Shown one piece after another: positions 1 to 12,000 of a stretch of 64,000 bases of DNA. The DNA is from Zychaea mexicana. Its lineage: Eukaryota > Mucoromycota > Mucoromycetes > Mucorales > Lichtheimiaceae. The notes beneath the pieces are model-generated. The model made no database searches. It had not been told where the DNA came from and saw nothing but the letters and a program-made list of their open reading frames with translations. The translations under genes and the position numbers were made by a program. The stretch lies in contig NW_026516758.1 in the NCBI RefSeq assembly GCF_025766255.1, positions 62,001-126,000 on the forward strand, read 5' to 3'. Each line of letters begins with the position of its first letter. Position 1 is the stretch's first letter.

Positions 1-426
1 TCTGAAGGACGAAACAAAAAAAGCCCATTGCTTGGCTGTCGTTTTTTTTGTGGGGGAGGGGTGATAGAGGCAGCGTGCCTATTTGGGCTTATGGTATGTA
101 TGTAAAGTTGCACAAGTATGCGGTCATGCAGCACAAATTGTTTTACTAGAATGACCTTGGAAAAGGAGCAGTCAGTTCAAACTCAAAACAAAAAACAATT
201 GGCACAAGTATCTCTGTTTGTTGCACAATAAGCAAAGCTCAAGAGATAAACGTAGCTTACAAATATACGTCGAAATAATAAAGTAAACTGCAAAGAGTCA
301 AATACTGTAAGTATAAAAAGAGGTAGAGGGCTCATCCTTGTAATTGATACATCTAGCGGAAGAGAAAGCATATCGTTTGTTGTTTTGCAAAAGCAAGAGG
401 AGAAAGAGAGTTGACAGTACATTGAG

Positions 427-814
427 TTATTCATGCTGCGTGTCGTAAGATGTAATAATTGATAATCTCATATACCTGGCCCACCATCATCCAGTGTGCT
501 GTGCATGAAAATGAAGGCAATTTACGCTCGTGTAGATACGCAATGTAGCCCACCTAGTGACAGTGCCACTTGGACTATCATGTCATACCCACAAGAACAT
601 AATGTGAATCATAAAGGTACCACACAGTACTTGTATTGCCACTGGTAGCTTACCATTATGTCGATGTGGCACCCTACTTCATTGAAGTCAATACTATAAA
701 AATGCGCCGCACAATGTATGACAGCTGCAGTTGTATCGTGAATTGTGCGGTTTGAGATTAATGATGCCATAAAGGGAAGGGCTGTATCATGGGTTTGGGT
801 GTATTCGCTCAACG
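427..814 (-). CDS. Unrecognised multi-exon gene, 3' part
   Basis: I do not recognise this gene. Three pieces on the minus strand join in phase. An exon with high end at 814 ends at 654 with a GTAAGC donor. The next, 553-476 (26 codons, containing YIAYLHERKLPSF), follows a CACTAG acceptor. A 9-base last exon at 435-427 gives His-Glu-stop. The joined reading passes through FNEVGCHIDIMVGYIAYL with no break, which is why I believe the splicing. The 5' end is not solved. A stop lies just above 814 in this frame, and an ATG at 904 opens a short run in another frame that I could not connect. The gene may therefore be partial, or decayed at its start. No domain can be named. Confidence 0.35.
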
Positions 815-904
815 CTTGTTACGGTGTGTTCGGAAGACTTGATCCGACGTGGCCGAAAGACAGGAGATGGGCGTAGCAATCACAACAAGAGATTGTTGCT
901 GCAT

Positions 905-1619
905 TCAACAATAACATATCCAATTATGTTGCACACATTACCATATCCAGAATTATGCATCATGTAGAAATGAAGTTTATTGTAGTGGTGTGTATGCTGT
1001 TGTTTTTACATATACAAAAGAGAAATTCTCTTTTAAGGTTGTTTTTTTTTGGGTTATGAAGTTGTAATGCGTATAAAGGACGAGTAAGAGTGTATATGTG
1101 TGATTTCAATATGGTAGAAGGGCAAAAAAAGTGGAAGAAAAATACAAAAAAAAAGGTTAGAGAAAGAATGTGTGTATGTGCGAGAAGGATGAAGAAGTAA
1201 TAGTAGTCGTAAACGACGTTGATGCTAGATAGTGGGTGAGGGATAAGGGCGGGAAGAAGAGAGGAGAGAAAAATATGAATGTGGGTAAATGAAAGGAGCG
1301 AAAGCGTGTATATCCAATTCATGTATTATGGTTTCTTTCTTTCGCGAGTCCTGCTACAAGGCGAAACAATAAGAGGGTATGGTGGGATGGATATCTCTAA
1401 ACCAAAGATGCGTATGAAGGGTAGCGAAAACAAAATGTACAAGAAATGTAATATGATGATGTTGATGATGATTATAAGATGGGTAGCAATGGTGTTAGTA
1501 GTAGACCCCCAAACGGCAATGCATGTGCACTAGATCTTTCCCCTTTCTTGGTAATAGTCTCACCGGGGAACTTTCACTCATACACACGCGACCAACGTGG
1601 GCGCGTCGGGTCGGTCAGT
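905..1619. other. Gap between genes
   Basis: No convincing gene. On the minus strand it would hold the 3' UTR of the gene at 1620-2660. The sequence is A/G-rich on the plus strand (pyrimidine-rich on minus). The open frames here are low-complexity and lack splice or family support. Confidence 0.5.
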
Positions 1620-2660
1620 TTAGTGTAGATGGCGCTTGAGCAAGAAACGCCGCAGGCCTCCTTGTTGCTGATTGTTATTGGCCTGGTTGCTGCTGCTGCT
1701 AGAGCGTTTGTCCGTGGGGGACTTGAATGGCTTGGTAATTGACTTGAGTTTACCCATGACATTTGACCATCGCGACGAAGATGCAGCTGTGACAGATGAA
1801 GATGGTGAAGATACCAAAGTGGTGTTGGTTGTAGTGGAGCTGGTAGTAGATGTGGAATCATCGAAATGATGGTTGATTATCAGGGGCATGGGTGGCGCGG
1901 CTTGCGAGGACATGCTGTATGCAATGGAGCTTGCATCATCTTCAATGCTGCTGCAGTAAGGGAGAGATGCTACATCATTTTCATCGTGGTCATAATCCTC
2001 ATCATCATCGATGAGATAGGCTGCACCACTGCTATTATAGCTGTTGTCGTTATTGCGGGTGCTGTTGGGAGTACGGGCCACAGGAAATTCCAAAGCGTCG
2101 TGCAAGATCTCGTCTTCCCATTTCCATTCCTTGCTGCTGCGTGCCGCCGTGCTCGGGTGGGCAAATCCGTTGTGCTGCATATCATTTTGAGTCAGTTCCA
2201 GAGCACCACGGAGCGCCGCACGGATCTCTTTGGGATCCTCCAAAGCGGGCGGGTGGGACGGTAATATTGCGTGCTGTTGCTTCGTTACTGCTGTTGTTGG
2301 CTGTTGCCGTTCTTTCTGCTGTGGTGGCAATGCTGCTGCTACGGCCTTTCGGATGCTTAGCAACAAGAGCATCTTATCTTGGCACAGTTGCAGCTTTGGA
2401 TTATTGTGACCGTTGCTGTTGTATACGGTGAAGGATGGCATCTCATAAAATGCTTCCTTTTGTGGCACCGGGTCGAGTTTGCGGAGGTCTGTCAATGAAT
2501 GAATCGGAACAAAAGTTTTTTCGAGTGCTGTGCTGTAGTAGTCATGGAGGGACCAATCGACCGGGTCGGGTAGCTTAGATGAGGCATTGACGGACAGCTT
2601 GGGCTCGTTTGAATCGGATGGAAATACAATATCGCTTGCAAGAAAATCAAGGGACGTCAT
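1620..2660 (-). CDS. Hypothetical low-complexity protein, 346 aa
   Basis: Single-exon open frame from an ATG at 2660, encoding 346 residues. No known domain is recognised. The N-terminal 100 residues look ordered (a run with VDWSLHDYYSTALEKTFVPI). The middle is acidic (a DDDEDYDHDENDV stretch near residue 220), and a Ser/Thr-rich stretch covers about 265-300. The C-terminus is strongly basic, with KLKSITKPFKSPTDK followed by poly-Ser, Asn/Gln and RRFLLKRHLH. That tail could bind acidic lipid or nucleic acid, or act as a nuclear signal; this is inference from composition only. A palindromic TATA-like run lies about 235 bp upstream. Probably a lineage-specific regulatory or scaffold protein; no function is assigned. 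Confidence 0.7.
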   Translation of the reverse strand: MTSLDFLASDIVFPSDSNEPKLSVNASSKLPDPVDWSLHDYYSTALEKTFVPIHSLTDLRKLDPVPQKEAFYEMPSFTVYNSNGHNNPKLQLCQDKMLLLLSIRKAVAAALPPQQKERQQPTTAVTKQQHAILPSHPPALEDPKEIRAALRGALELTQNDMQHNGFAHPSTAARSSKEWKWEDEILHDALEFPVARTPNSTRNNDNSYNSSGAAYLIDDDEDYDHDENDVASLPYCSSIEDDASSIAYSMSSQAAPPMPLIINHHFDDSTSTTSSTTTNTTLVSSPSSSVTAASSSRWSNVMGKLKSITKPFKSPTDKRSSSSSNQANNNQQQGGLRRFLLKRHLH

Positions 2661-2894
2661 GAGGAAGTAACAATAGTATGAAGATGTAGTGCTGTGGGGT
2701 ATTTTAGTTTAAAGAAGAAGAAGAAGTAGTAGAAAACAAGTGAAGATTAATCCAAGTGAAAGAACAAAGAAAAGAAAATTGAACTAGCGGGTTTCTCCTT
2801 TATAGCAAGAAACAACAAAAGTAGTTGAAACAAAGGGGAGAAAGGGATTGCATTAAAGAAAGTAAAGGTGGGACGGGCTGTGGAAGTATGCGTC

Positions 2895-2906
2895 TTATAT
2901 ATATAA
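2895..2906 (-). promoter_or_regulatory. TATA-like element upstream of the 346-aa gene
   Basis: TTATATATATAA, 235 bp above the ATG at 2660. It is palindromic, so its direction is set only by the position of the gene. A CA-rich run at 2911-2940 lies next to it. Confidence 0.3.
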
Positions 2907-5900
2907 CCCCACGCACTCACACACACATACACGCACTCACAGCCATTACAGATCGTCGGGTTTACCAGCAAGCCTGTGAGGGAAGCGTGTCTCCCCTTGT
3001 GTTGCCACATTTTTTCAACCTTGTCCACATTCAAGAGCCGACCCCTTCCGAAAATGATACTTTTATTGTCTCTGATATCCGCATGACTCGTGTGCTACCA
3101 GCGTGCTCCTCGGCCTGCCAGCCCGAACGCAAAAAGTGCTTCAGGCCACGGTACCAGCCATCGACGCCCACACGGCGCAATAAACATAACAAACAGAATT
3201 TTATTTGGATTTCTATTGTGGATGCTATGAATGAAACCATTGGCGTTCTTTGCGGCACTTTTTTAGATGTGCTGATGATGGGATTTACTACTGTTAGCCT
3301 TTATACAAGATCATCCAAGATACAAGATCATCCAAGAAAAATAAAGAAAACGCGCGCCATCACGACGACTACAAATACGACAAGGATGCCGAGCAGCTCG
3401 TATCCCCTCACACCTTTGTTGCTACTGTTGCTGTTTTACATTGTGCTTAAAAAGCATCCTACTACAGGATCTTCAATAACGTTGGTGGCTCGTCAGGACA
3501 GCATGTGGACGGACATAGAAAGTTTCACTGAATTTCAATATGGTGAGGGGTATATATTAGAGCAAGCTACAGTGATGGGTGTACGAGAACCTTATCTCTA
3601 ACTATTTTTTACTGTGCATGTGTGTGTTTTATGCCTCTCATTCTCCCCCAACTGTAAAACGTTCACAGGATAAATGTTATCTGACAAGCTTTTAACTCAC
3701 CAAGTTTGTTTATGCATGAATGTCATATCTCTTGCACAATATCATTGATACATGAAGCAGGCATATTTTCTGCACCTCGAGCCCAGTCGCGTATGAGACG
3801 AGCATATATAACTCTGTAACAGTTGAGCTGTCATCCGTAGCGGTGATGATTGTTTTAATCTAACCCAGCAGTGATGTTATTTAGTGTTAAGCAGACGTGG
3901 CTAGAATATTCCATTCTCCACATTGGTGTCCCTCGGTGGTCCCACAAATAGCACCCAGTGATACTATCAACAATCGCTCGTAATACATACATTGGATTGT
4001 GCAGTGATGAGATGCTACTCTTCACTAATATCATAGTTAAGCATTGCGTAGTGATGATGATGGTGATGATAGTGGCGATCTTTAACAAAATAGGCAGGTT
4101 CAAGCTTGAGATGAGAAACCCGAAGGAAGGGAAGGGCGTGGGTAATAGTGATAGCAGCTATCTCGGCTAGTAGGTACTCATGTTGTAGTGCTGCAAGTCA
4201 CTACTAGGCTGTGCTCTCCTAGAATACGAGTAATAATGTTGATGTGATGATGAGAGTATAAAAACTTGGTCTTTTTTAAAAGTCGAGGTGTAACCATTGT
4301 GGAAAGGATCGACATCGTGAGGCTGTCATCCTTGATTGCTACGGTTACACGTTATATCCAAGTTGTTGTCGTCGTTGTTGCTGCAACTTGTCTAAGCACT
4401 GTTTTTCCTTCCACTTACAGCCATTTCTTTAGTGCTGCTGCTGCTGCTTCGACTCTCGTATGATATTACATTTACACATGCAACGCTATCTCCCACTCGG
4501 GGGATGAAAATCATGCGAGATACCTCTTATATGCACGACTTGCCTGCTTCTACCAGTACATGGAGGTCACAAGTTGCAAAGCAAGAGTGCTTCAGAAAAA
4601 TCACGTTCTTGTTGCAAGAAGCAAATTTGAAGAAGCAGTGATCATGTGCACAGAGAAGATGAGCGGCGGAGGTGATTAATGAGGAATGAAGTGCTTTGGG
4701 ACATTTCACAGAAAAAAGAGAATGCACTAACAGCACCACATTTTCTTAGGAAGGAAATTAGGCTATTGTGCTTACATTGTACTCTGCTCCAAAAACCTTC
4801 CATTCTCTCTTTTTCGCACGGCACGAGATATCACTGGGAGTAGTAATAGACCTCACAGACAATCATGATACCATTTTTTAATTAAAAGAAATAGGGTGGC
4901 GATGCGAGTTCGATATTGTGTTAGACCATCACACTACATGTAACAGCAACATGGCCTCAATATCCCGGAAGTGCAAACATGGAGGTTAAATGGTGATTTC
5001 ACATGGTGTATAATAGACACAGGAGGGAAACATATGATGAAATTGCATAATGTGCATCATACAAATAGAGAGTCTCCTCAATCAACACCATCATACTTGA
5101 TTGTTTGTCTAGAACATATAGCAAAACATATGGAAAATGTATGGCGATGTTAGTAAGAGAACATGCATTCTCTTCATTGCACGTCAGTTGTTAATTGTGC
5201 TGCAGCCACTGGGCAATATTTTGCATGTAAAATTATTACGTACTAAAATGTGGAATACCGTAAACAATCTGAAATTTTTTCTTTCTCACCTCACTAAGAA
5301 AGAGGTACCCATATTTGCAAAACGTTAAGGATAATACTAAAGCTACAGTGGCTTTAGCGCATGAAAACCTATATTTCCTTTTTTTACAATGAATGAGAAA
5401 TTGTACGACCCGCTTCGAAAATCTTATATTACACTATGTGTCATAAATACTGCTGCGTGGTAAAGACATACCACTGCTGATTGATCGAGGGGTTGTTCTA
5501 CTTTTTCGTTGCTATTCAATGTCTATTACAAAAGTATATCATATTATGTGCATAATATACTAGTGAGTGGTAGTAATCGTGACGGCAATGCTTTCCAACT
5601 CGATGGAATGGCTATTTCTTTCGTACAGCGTATATAGCATGATGTTTATAAAAACTGCTTTAAATTACATCAATAGCTCGTATAACATCATCCTAATGTA
5701 CAATTTGATGAGACAATACAACGTACGACCATTCTCACCAAAACACTGGAAAATTTGTACAACCCATGTTGTTGTACAACAGAAACAGGTATTATTGGGC
5801 ACACAGACAGAGGACGAACCACCGTGCATGGATCATATCTCATCAGCAGGTTGTTGGTTATCGTCGGCAGAGAAGATTATTTAATATAATAAAGTCTGCT

Positions 5901-6327
5901 TGTTTGAACCGGTACTTTCCTTAATCTCGTCTCTTTGATCAGTAATGTACTTGCGCTCATAAGACATACTTGAATAACGAGTTAGAAAAAGTGTGTGTTT
6001 TAGGAAAGTGGTGTAAAATAACAGGAAAAATGGGTCTCTATAAACTCTTTTGGTTCCATATGGTTACGCAAAAACACACATGTAACAAGGTTTGGGTTTC
6101 TTAAAAGAAGACTAGCGCAGAATAAGAACGATCTTTTTATTTGTCTATCCTTGTTTGCTTCGTTACCTACAATTGGCATTATATAAGTATGCTTATCATT
6201 ATTACGCAATTGTCATGTACTAATTAACTGTGAAAAAATAGGCTAAGAGTAAAAGGTGCACAGACGTTTCTCGTCGTGATCAATTTTCTAAAATGTCCCC
6301 CTTTTCTTAGCAAAGACTATTGTACGT
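2907..6327. other. Gene-poor stretch before the Harbinger element
   Basis: I find no gene I can defend in about 3.4 kb. A 258-codon open frame without an early ATG runs through 2825-3601 on the plus strand. It crosses a CA-rich repeat and has no recognisable domain. From 3.6 to 6.3 kb only short AT-rich frames occur. Confidence 0.5.
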
Positions 6328-6330
6328 TTA

Positions 6331-6355
6331 GAGCATCTCCAACGGTCGTTCTAAA
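6331..6355 (+). repeat. Left terminal inverted repeat of Harbinger
   Basis: Identical over 25 bp to the reverse complement of 9029-9053. The two sides diverge at base 26. Preceded by TTA at 6328-6330. Confidence 0.95.
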
Positions 6356-6489
6356 ATTTTTCTAAAATGGAACGCCGCTATCCTAGCAGGACCATAGAAT
6401 TGGCATGGTTTTTCCAACGGTCGCGCTATTCTAAAACTGGCTATTGAATTTACTGCTCTGCTCTTTCTACTTCAACCACTCATTTCACA

Positions 6490-7866
6490 ATGTCAAGCCA
6501 AAATATTCGCAACCTAAAACAAATGTTCGATGAAGACATCGAGGAAGAACGCCAACGTCAGCGCAGAGTTGAGCGTCTTCAGAGAATCTTTGCAGCTGAT
6601 GACCAAGACGACGATCAAGTGAGAAAACCCAGAAAAGGCTCTGTTCCTGGTCATCTCGTCATTAACCGCGATCGCGTTGGAGGTCATTGGCGTTTATACA
6701 ATGACTATTTTGGCGACAATCCTGTTTACCCGGAGTACAAGTTCCGTACTCGTTTTCGCATGAGTCGTCGGCTTTTCGAACGGATCGTAAGCGAATTGGA
6801 GCAGAAAGATGCCTTCTTTCCGCAGAAGTACGACGCGGCTCATACGCCTGGATTGACACCGCTGCAGAAAGCGACGGCAGCAATTCGCCAACTGGCATAT
6901 GGCGTATCTGCCGATGCGACCGACGAATATGTTCGCCTAGGTGCAAGCACTGCTCTTGAGTGCTTAAAGCGCTTCTGCTTGGCAATCAGCCGCATCTTTG
7001 GTGACGAATACCTGCGCTCACCAAACGAGGATGATATCAAGCGGCTTCTTGATATGGCGGAAAAACGCGGATTCCCTGGCATGCTCGGTTCCTTGGACTG
7101 CATGCATTGGGAATGGAAGAACTGTCCTGCCGGATGGAAAGGACAATATCAAGGCAAAGAGAAGAAAGCTACAGTAATCCTTGAGGCTGTAGCAGACTTC
7201 GAAACATGGATCTGGCACGCGTTCTTCGGTCTCCCGGGTACGCTGAATGACATCAATGTCTTGCAGCGTTCCCCCATCTTCGATGATCTGGCGTCTGATG
7301 TTACGTCGCCCGTCAACTTTTCTGTAAATGGCCACAACTACACCAAAGGCTATTATTTAGTTGATGGTATTTACCCGCCGTGGGCTACGTTTATGGATTC
7401 AATCACGCATCCGATTGAGAAGAAAAAAAAGGTAAATTTTAACAATGCATATGGAGAGCAGCAACTCTAACTACTTATATAGTTGTTTGCCTGTATGCAA
7501 GAAGCGTACCGTAAGGATGTCGAGCGTGCCTTTGGGATCTTGCAAAGTAGATTTGCTGTGATTCGACACCCAGCAAGACTATGGCAACCCGACGATCTGT
7601 CAATGGTTATGCGCGCATGCATAATCTTGCATAACATGATTGTTGAAGATCAGCGCTGCAATCCAGGAGAGGATGTTGCTGATGACAACGAAGCCGAAGT
7701 ATTGCGAAGTGTTGGATCGGCGCCCATTTTGACAGTTCGCAGGGATCCAAACACCATGAGCGAATACTTAAATCGCTATGATGAGATCAAGGATGTTGCG
7801 GTCCACGATCAACTGAAGAACGACCTCGTTGAGCATTTGTGGCAGCACCAAGGCAATATGATCTAG
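6490..7866 (+). CDS. Harbinger DDE transposase
   Basis: Two exons, 6490-7431 and 7483-7866, joined over a 51-nt GT-AG intron (phase 0), giving 441 residues. This is the DDE_Tnp_4/plant-transposon family that cuts and pastes PIF/Harbinger elements. The catalytic triad is visible: first Asp in GSLDCMHWEWKNC (D203), second Asp in GTLNDINVLQRS (D254), and the Glu in KDVERAFGILQSRF (E328, in exon 2). Other family marks are YYLVDGIYPPWATF (about 288-301) and the C-terminal ACIILHNMIVED. The N-terminus is charged and probably helical, with a helix-turn-helix-like region around 85-165. Length is normal. If the intron is not removed, the frame stops 13 codons past the donor and loses the catalytic Glu, so splicing is needed for activity. 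It lies tail to tail with the Myb-like gene. Confidence 0.92.
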
Positions 7867-7903
7867 TAAAACACAAAAGATATTTTTTATTTATTGTTTT
7901 CTA

Positions 7904-8831
7904 TTACTCGTCAACTTCGTCGTCGGTAGTCTGTTGAACTTCTACGTCCTGGACAATGGCTTTTGCGATTCTGGCCTTTGCATTGGCCAAAGCCTCGCCT
8001 TTTCTCAGCGTCCAATACTCGAGTTCAGCTCCTGAGTATCTGTCGAGCTGTTCTCGCATCACTTCATCGTCGTTCATTTTCTCCTGGAGCTCGATGCGCC
8101 TGCGGCTGTTCTGGACATGCTCCTCTTCAGCCTTCGCCAATCGAGCGCGATCATCGTCCAATTTACGCTTGCGCGTTCCATCCTCCTTCTCTTGCTCCTT
8201 GGCTTTCTTGCGACCGATTGGGCGCTTCACATACTCAGGTGCGCTTTGATTTGTCACATTGACATACTTGTTACTGAACTTTGGTTGCTCATGAAGCTCA
8301 TTGTAACAGTGTTGAAACTTCCAAGCAGATTTCGCAGCTTTCTTATACAGCGTTACTGCGTAGTCTTTCTTCACTCCCATATATTCATCAGTACTGGTAT
8401 CGTATCGTTTATGAAAACTAACATCGCCTAACCTCATTTTCTTCGTTGTTTCCGCTTTTATTTCGCGCAAGAGCTTTTGCAAGACAACCGCAGTATCTAG
8501 ACACCTCTCTTTGGATGGTACCCCAGCGGCCCGAGAGGGCTCCCTGGCCAGTTCGTACATCCTTATCTCCCCCTCTTTGAAGAAAATCTTTGTAGATAGT
8601 CTCCCACAATATTTGGAGGGGAACATCGGTGCCCTTTGACGAACGAGTGGAGGTGGCAAGCCAGGATTGACACAACCACACATCCTCTTCATTGCTCCAG
8701 CTCGGACCGCGATTGCCAGCTTTTGCTGCTGCTGCTGTCGACGATTCTGCGACAACTTCGGGAACGGTGGTCGATTCGACACGAGATTCGACATTAGTGA
8801 TGGGGATCGGGGCAGAAGAACTGGAAGACAT
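7904..8831 (-). CDS. Harbinger Myb/SANT-like accessory protein
   Basis: Exons 8831-8433 and 8368-7904 (minus), joined over a 64-nt intron with a CTGAT branch site 17-20 nt before its AG. The product is 287 residues. Removing the intron restores SGNNEENEKDYAVTLYKK followed by AWKFQHCYNEL, the usual pattern of the Harbinger-linked 'NAM-associated' Myb-like proteins. Left unspliced, the frame breaks. Residues about 45-105 (PSWSNEEDVWLCQSWLATS through GRWGTIQREVSRYCGC) form the SANT/trihelix-type DNA-binding domain. The C-terminal half is a charged coiled coil (KRKLDDDRARLAKAEEE onwards). In characterised Harbinger elements this protein brings the transposase into the nucleus and to the terminal repeats. 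A like role here is inferred. Confidence 0.85.
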
Positions 8832-9028
8832 TGTTGTTGGAAAAGGAAGTGATTTATAAAGAAGAGAGAGCTTTATTTTACTGCGTACAACAACGCGATT
8901 TTATTTTAGAAAACTTGCCCTAATTTTGGGACGCCTATTCTAAAAAATTTGACGCTTTTCTAAAATAGAATAGAAATAGGACGACCGTTGGAACTCGAAA
9001 TTTTCTATTTCGGAATCCTAAAATAGAA

Positions 9029-9053
9029 TTTAGAACGACCGTTGGAGATGCTC
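9029..9053 (-). repeat. Right terminal inverted repeat of Harbinger
   Basis: Reverse complement of the left end. Followed by TTA at 9054-9056, completing the target-site duplication. Confidence 0.95.
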
Positions 9054-9056
9054 TTA

Positions 9057-12000
9057 CTAAAGTAGATGTGCTATTATACATTTAGATATTCGGTAAAACG
9101 AAAGTGAGCGTGTGATCTATAGTAAAAAAAACTAATACAGTGTTGCAATCACACTATCTGAATAAGTACATTTGCAGACAAGAACAACAACAAATATTGA
9201 TGATACACACCACGTTTTTACCCCGAGAAAATGTCTCATATATAAAGCTATGATACCTAATAAGAAAAGCATGAATTGAACATCTCGTGGGTGGATAAAT
9301 GATGATGCTAATGGATCAAGAAGAGCTCATTTGGTGTTCAATCACTTGTCAGATGACTGCAGAAGATTATTATACTCAATGAGAACCATATACGTTAGGT
9401 TTTGTATAGCAGCAGTGCAGCATACAAAGGTACTAGTATTAGTGAGTAGAGCAGTTTTAGCAAAAGTTGTATACTTATGTATGGGTATCTATACTACATC
9501 ATTCTGTTGGATTTGTAGGATGCATATGCAGTGTTCTGGATAGTCGGCTGAACGCCACTTACTTGTTCAATGGGTATAATAGTAAGTACATAACGTGTTT
9601 GTTCAAATGAAAGAAATTTTAGGCAAGGATAATCGGTTGAAAATAAGAATCTAGGCTAAGGAAACAAAATACTTGCGCTCCCTCAGAATGCATTCGTTAG
9701 CGTGTCGTCATGTTGCAGCGTACCATGTCATGGCAACTATTCGTAGCACACAACACGATCTTCAAATCATGTAAGCTTCGGAAATACAGGGTACGTTAAC
9801 TGCATTAATGCTGTTTAGTGTTCATTAAATAAAAGAAAAGGTTAAAACAAATATACACAAATAGGAGAGTCGATTGTCAACGACTTTTACAATGGTCGCC
9901 ACGAAAATACGGAGTTAGGAGTAACGGTGCTTTGGCAGATGATGCTGTTAAAACTATTGTTCATTATATTAGCAACGTCAACAGTCATCATGGCAGTGAT
10001 ATGTGGCATATGTACTGCGGCTGCAAAAGAGTCATGCTATACATTAAAGTTTAATATGGGCATTACATATAATTTGTATCTCTGTTGTCATGATAAAAAG
10101 GCGACCATGAGCTTAATCATATTGCCCCACTAATACTTTGCGTTCAACGGACAGCCAGATTAATATATGCAATGCATAGCTAATAAATAAATTGAACGAC
10201 CCTTGACTCACTTTACTTCCTACACCACGTGCTCCTGATGACCCTGGCTGGGTCGAAGGGCGGGTCTTCACTTTGTTCAAAAGCCTAAACTGCAACTTCT
10301 GGAATAGGTATTGCTTACATACTATTGAAATTATCAAGTGAGTTTAGCTTCATATCGTGGTGTGGTGCTAATAGCTGTCGCTGCAAAGACTATGATCAGC
10401 AGGTATACAGTGTATAGTACATGCGTATTAGCTAGAATCTAAATATACCGCCATATCGCATACATAGTACATACAACACTAAGAGTATCTTCTATCATTG
10501 ACAAAAGATACGCGTATTTTTATGAGTCTACATAATCCATTTCCATAACATAAGTCTGATATTAACTACTACATATCATCAGGACGTACACATAATATGT
10601 ACATCATGCTTATGTGGCGCTCAAGGTGTGCATATAGAAAGGGCGAGAAGAAGAGTGCTGCTGCTATGTCTGGTCGCGAAATCAGCAAATTGTTAATTGT
10701 CTTAACACGGCAGATGACCACACTGGACAGAACAGGCAGGGCTTCTTTCGCGCGATATTCCGCTCCTTCAAAGAGACTCCTGTCGTAAGGTTGTTGTATA
10801 CCATACAAAGCCTTACACCGGCAGTCTATTCTCATACCGTTGACGACCTGCTATGCTACTGCTTTCCATCTTGCATTCTTCCCTTCGATCATTCACCAAG
10901 AATGCTGGCTCACGCTCATACTCTCAGGAATGCTACTGGCCAGCCTCTTTTCCATCAATTACTGTACTACACTAGCAATGATCCTAAAATTTAATATGAC
11001 ATATAGCACGTTATTCTCTAAGACATGTAGCCTTTCTTACTGGTGATTTATGCATAGTAGTAGCGAAAAGGACGTTTTTTCAAATCATCAGCAGCGAGCC
11101 TTTTGGAATGAAATGAAATCTATAACGCTTACATCACCGCCTAGCTACATCCATTGCACCCGGCAGAAACTCAACTCAGGCGCATTTTACATAAATTTAC
11201 TGTTCATATCATATGAAGCTTTATTTGGGTGTCCTATTGCTGGTGTAGAATGATAAGAAAACAATGAAGGTCTTTCCGTATGCTGGCTCTATAGAGCATT
11301 TGAGCGTGTACTGTAGGTGTGGCACAAGCAGAACAATCAGTATCAACCAGAATCCTTTTTTGGAGGTTGTGCGCTTGCAAATGTCAGTCGATCCGCACCG
11401 CTCTTGTTTAGACCTTTTGGATTTCGTATTTCAACCTGTATTACGATGAGGGCTATCGTAGTCAAGCGTTACACAGCTCGATACACTAGCACGGTCGCCA
11501 CTTGAGAGGAATTATCAGCAGAAGCACCGTGATATACTACATATGTTAGTTTTTACCACAGATAGTCGTCTAAGCTACCGGTAATTAAGCTACCGAAATA
11601 AAAACGCTTTCTACTACTTTATGTCATGGTATGATATTGCACTCCACATTTTGCTCGTATTTAATACGACTTGATTATATCAAGAGCAATAACACCGTAT
11701 CTATGATATACACCAAAAGTACCAGGTAGATAACTGATAAAGAAGGGGAATACTACTACAATATCTATGATACCGCAAATACATTTGAATTTTTTTTTCT
11801 GTTGAGCTTGTCATGGTTCCGTTCTTCAATTTCGTCCTCCTTGCTTGTGTTGGTCAGTTAGACCCAGCAAAGAAAACACATGTGTTGCATTGAAAATGAA
11901 GAAGCATTTTCCCTACGTAAGTAACAAAGCTATTGTGTCACATAGCCCGAGATATGTTCTTATTAGCTGACGTACGGTTGTTTAACCATAAAAAATGGCG

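Larger units (their letters stand above)
6331..9053. mobile_element. Complete PIF/Harbinger DNA transposon
   Basis: A 2,723-bp element bounded by a perfect 25-bp terminal inverted repeat beginning GAGCATCTCCAACGG (6331-6355 and, inverted, 9029-9053). It is flanked by a direct TTA at 6328-6330 and 9054-9056, the 3-bp TWA target duplication typical of PIF/Harbinger. A second, inner inverted repeat, TTCCAACGGTCG, sits at 6412-6423 and inverted at 8982-8993. It may be a transposase or Myb-protein binding site. Inside are the two genes expected of the superfamily, arranged tail to tail with 37 bp between their stops: a DDE transposase (+) and a Myb/SANT-like DNA-binding protein (-). Both read open after one short intron each. 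Intact ends, target duplication and reading frames suggest a young and possibly active copy. Confidence 0.93.

Noticed and set aside
960..1322. 120-codon minus frame rich in Phe, His and Ser
   Set aside because: Translation of a pyrimidine-rich non-coding strand. No start context or family.
2825..3601. 258-codon plus-strand open frame
   Set aside because: No early ATG, crosses a CA repeat and TATA-like run, no domain. Possibly chance or a relic.
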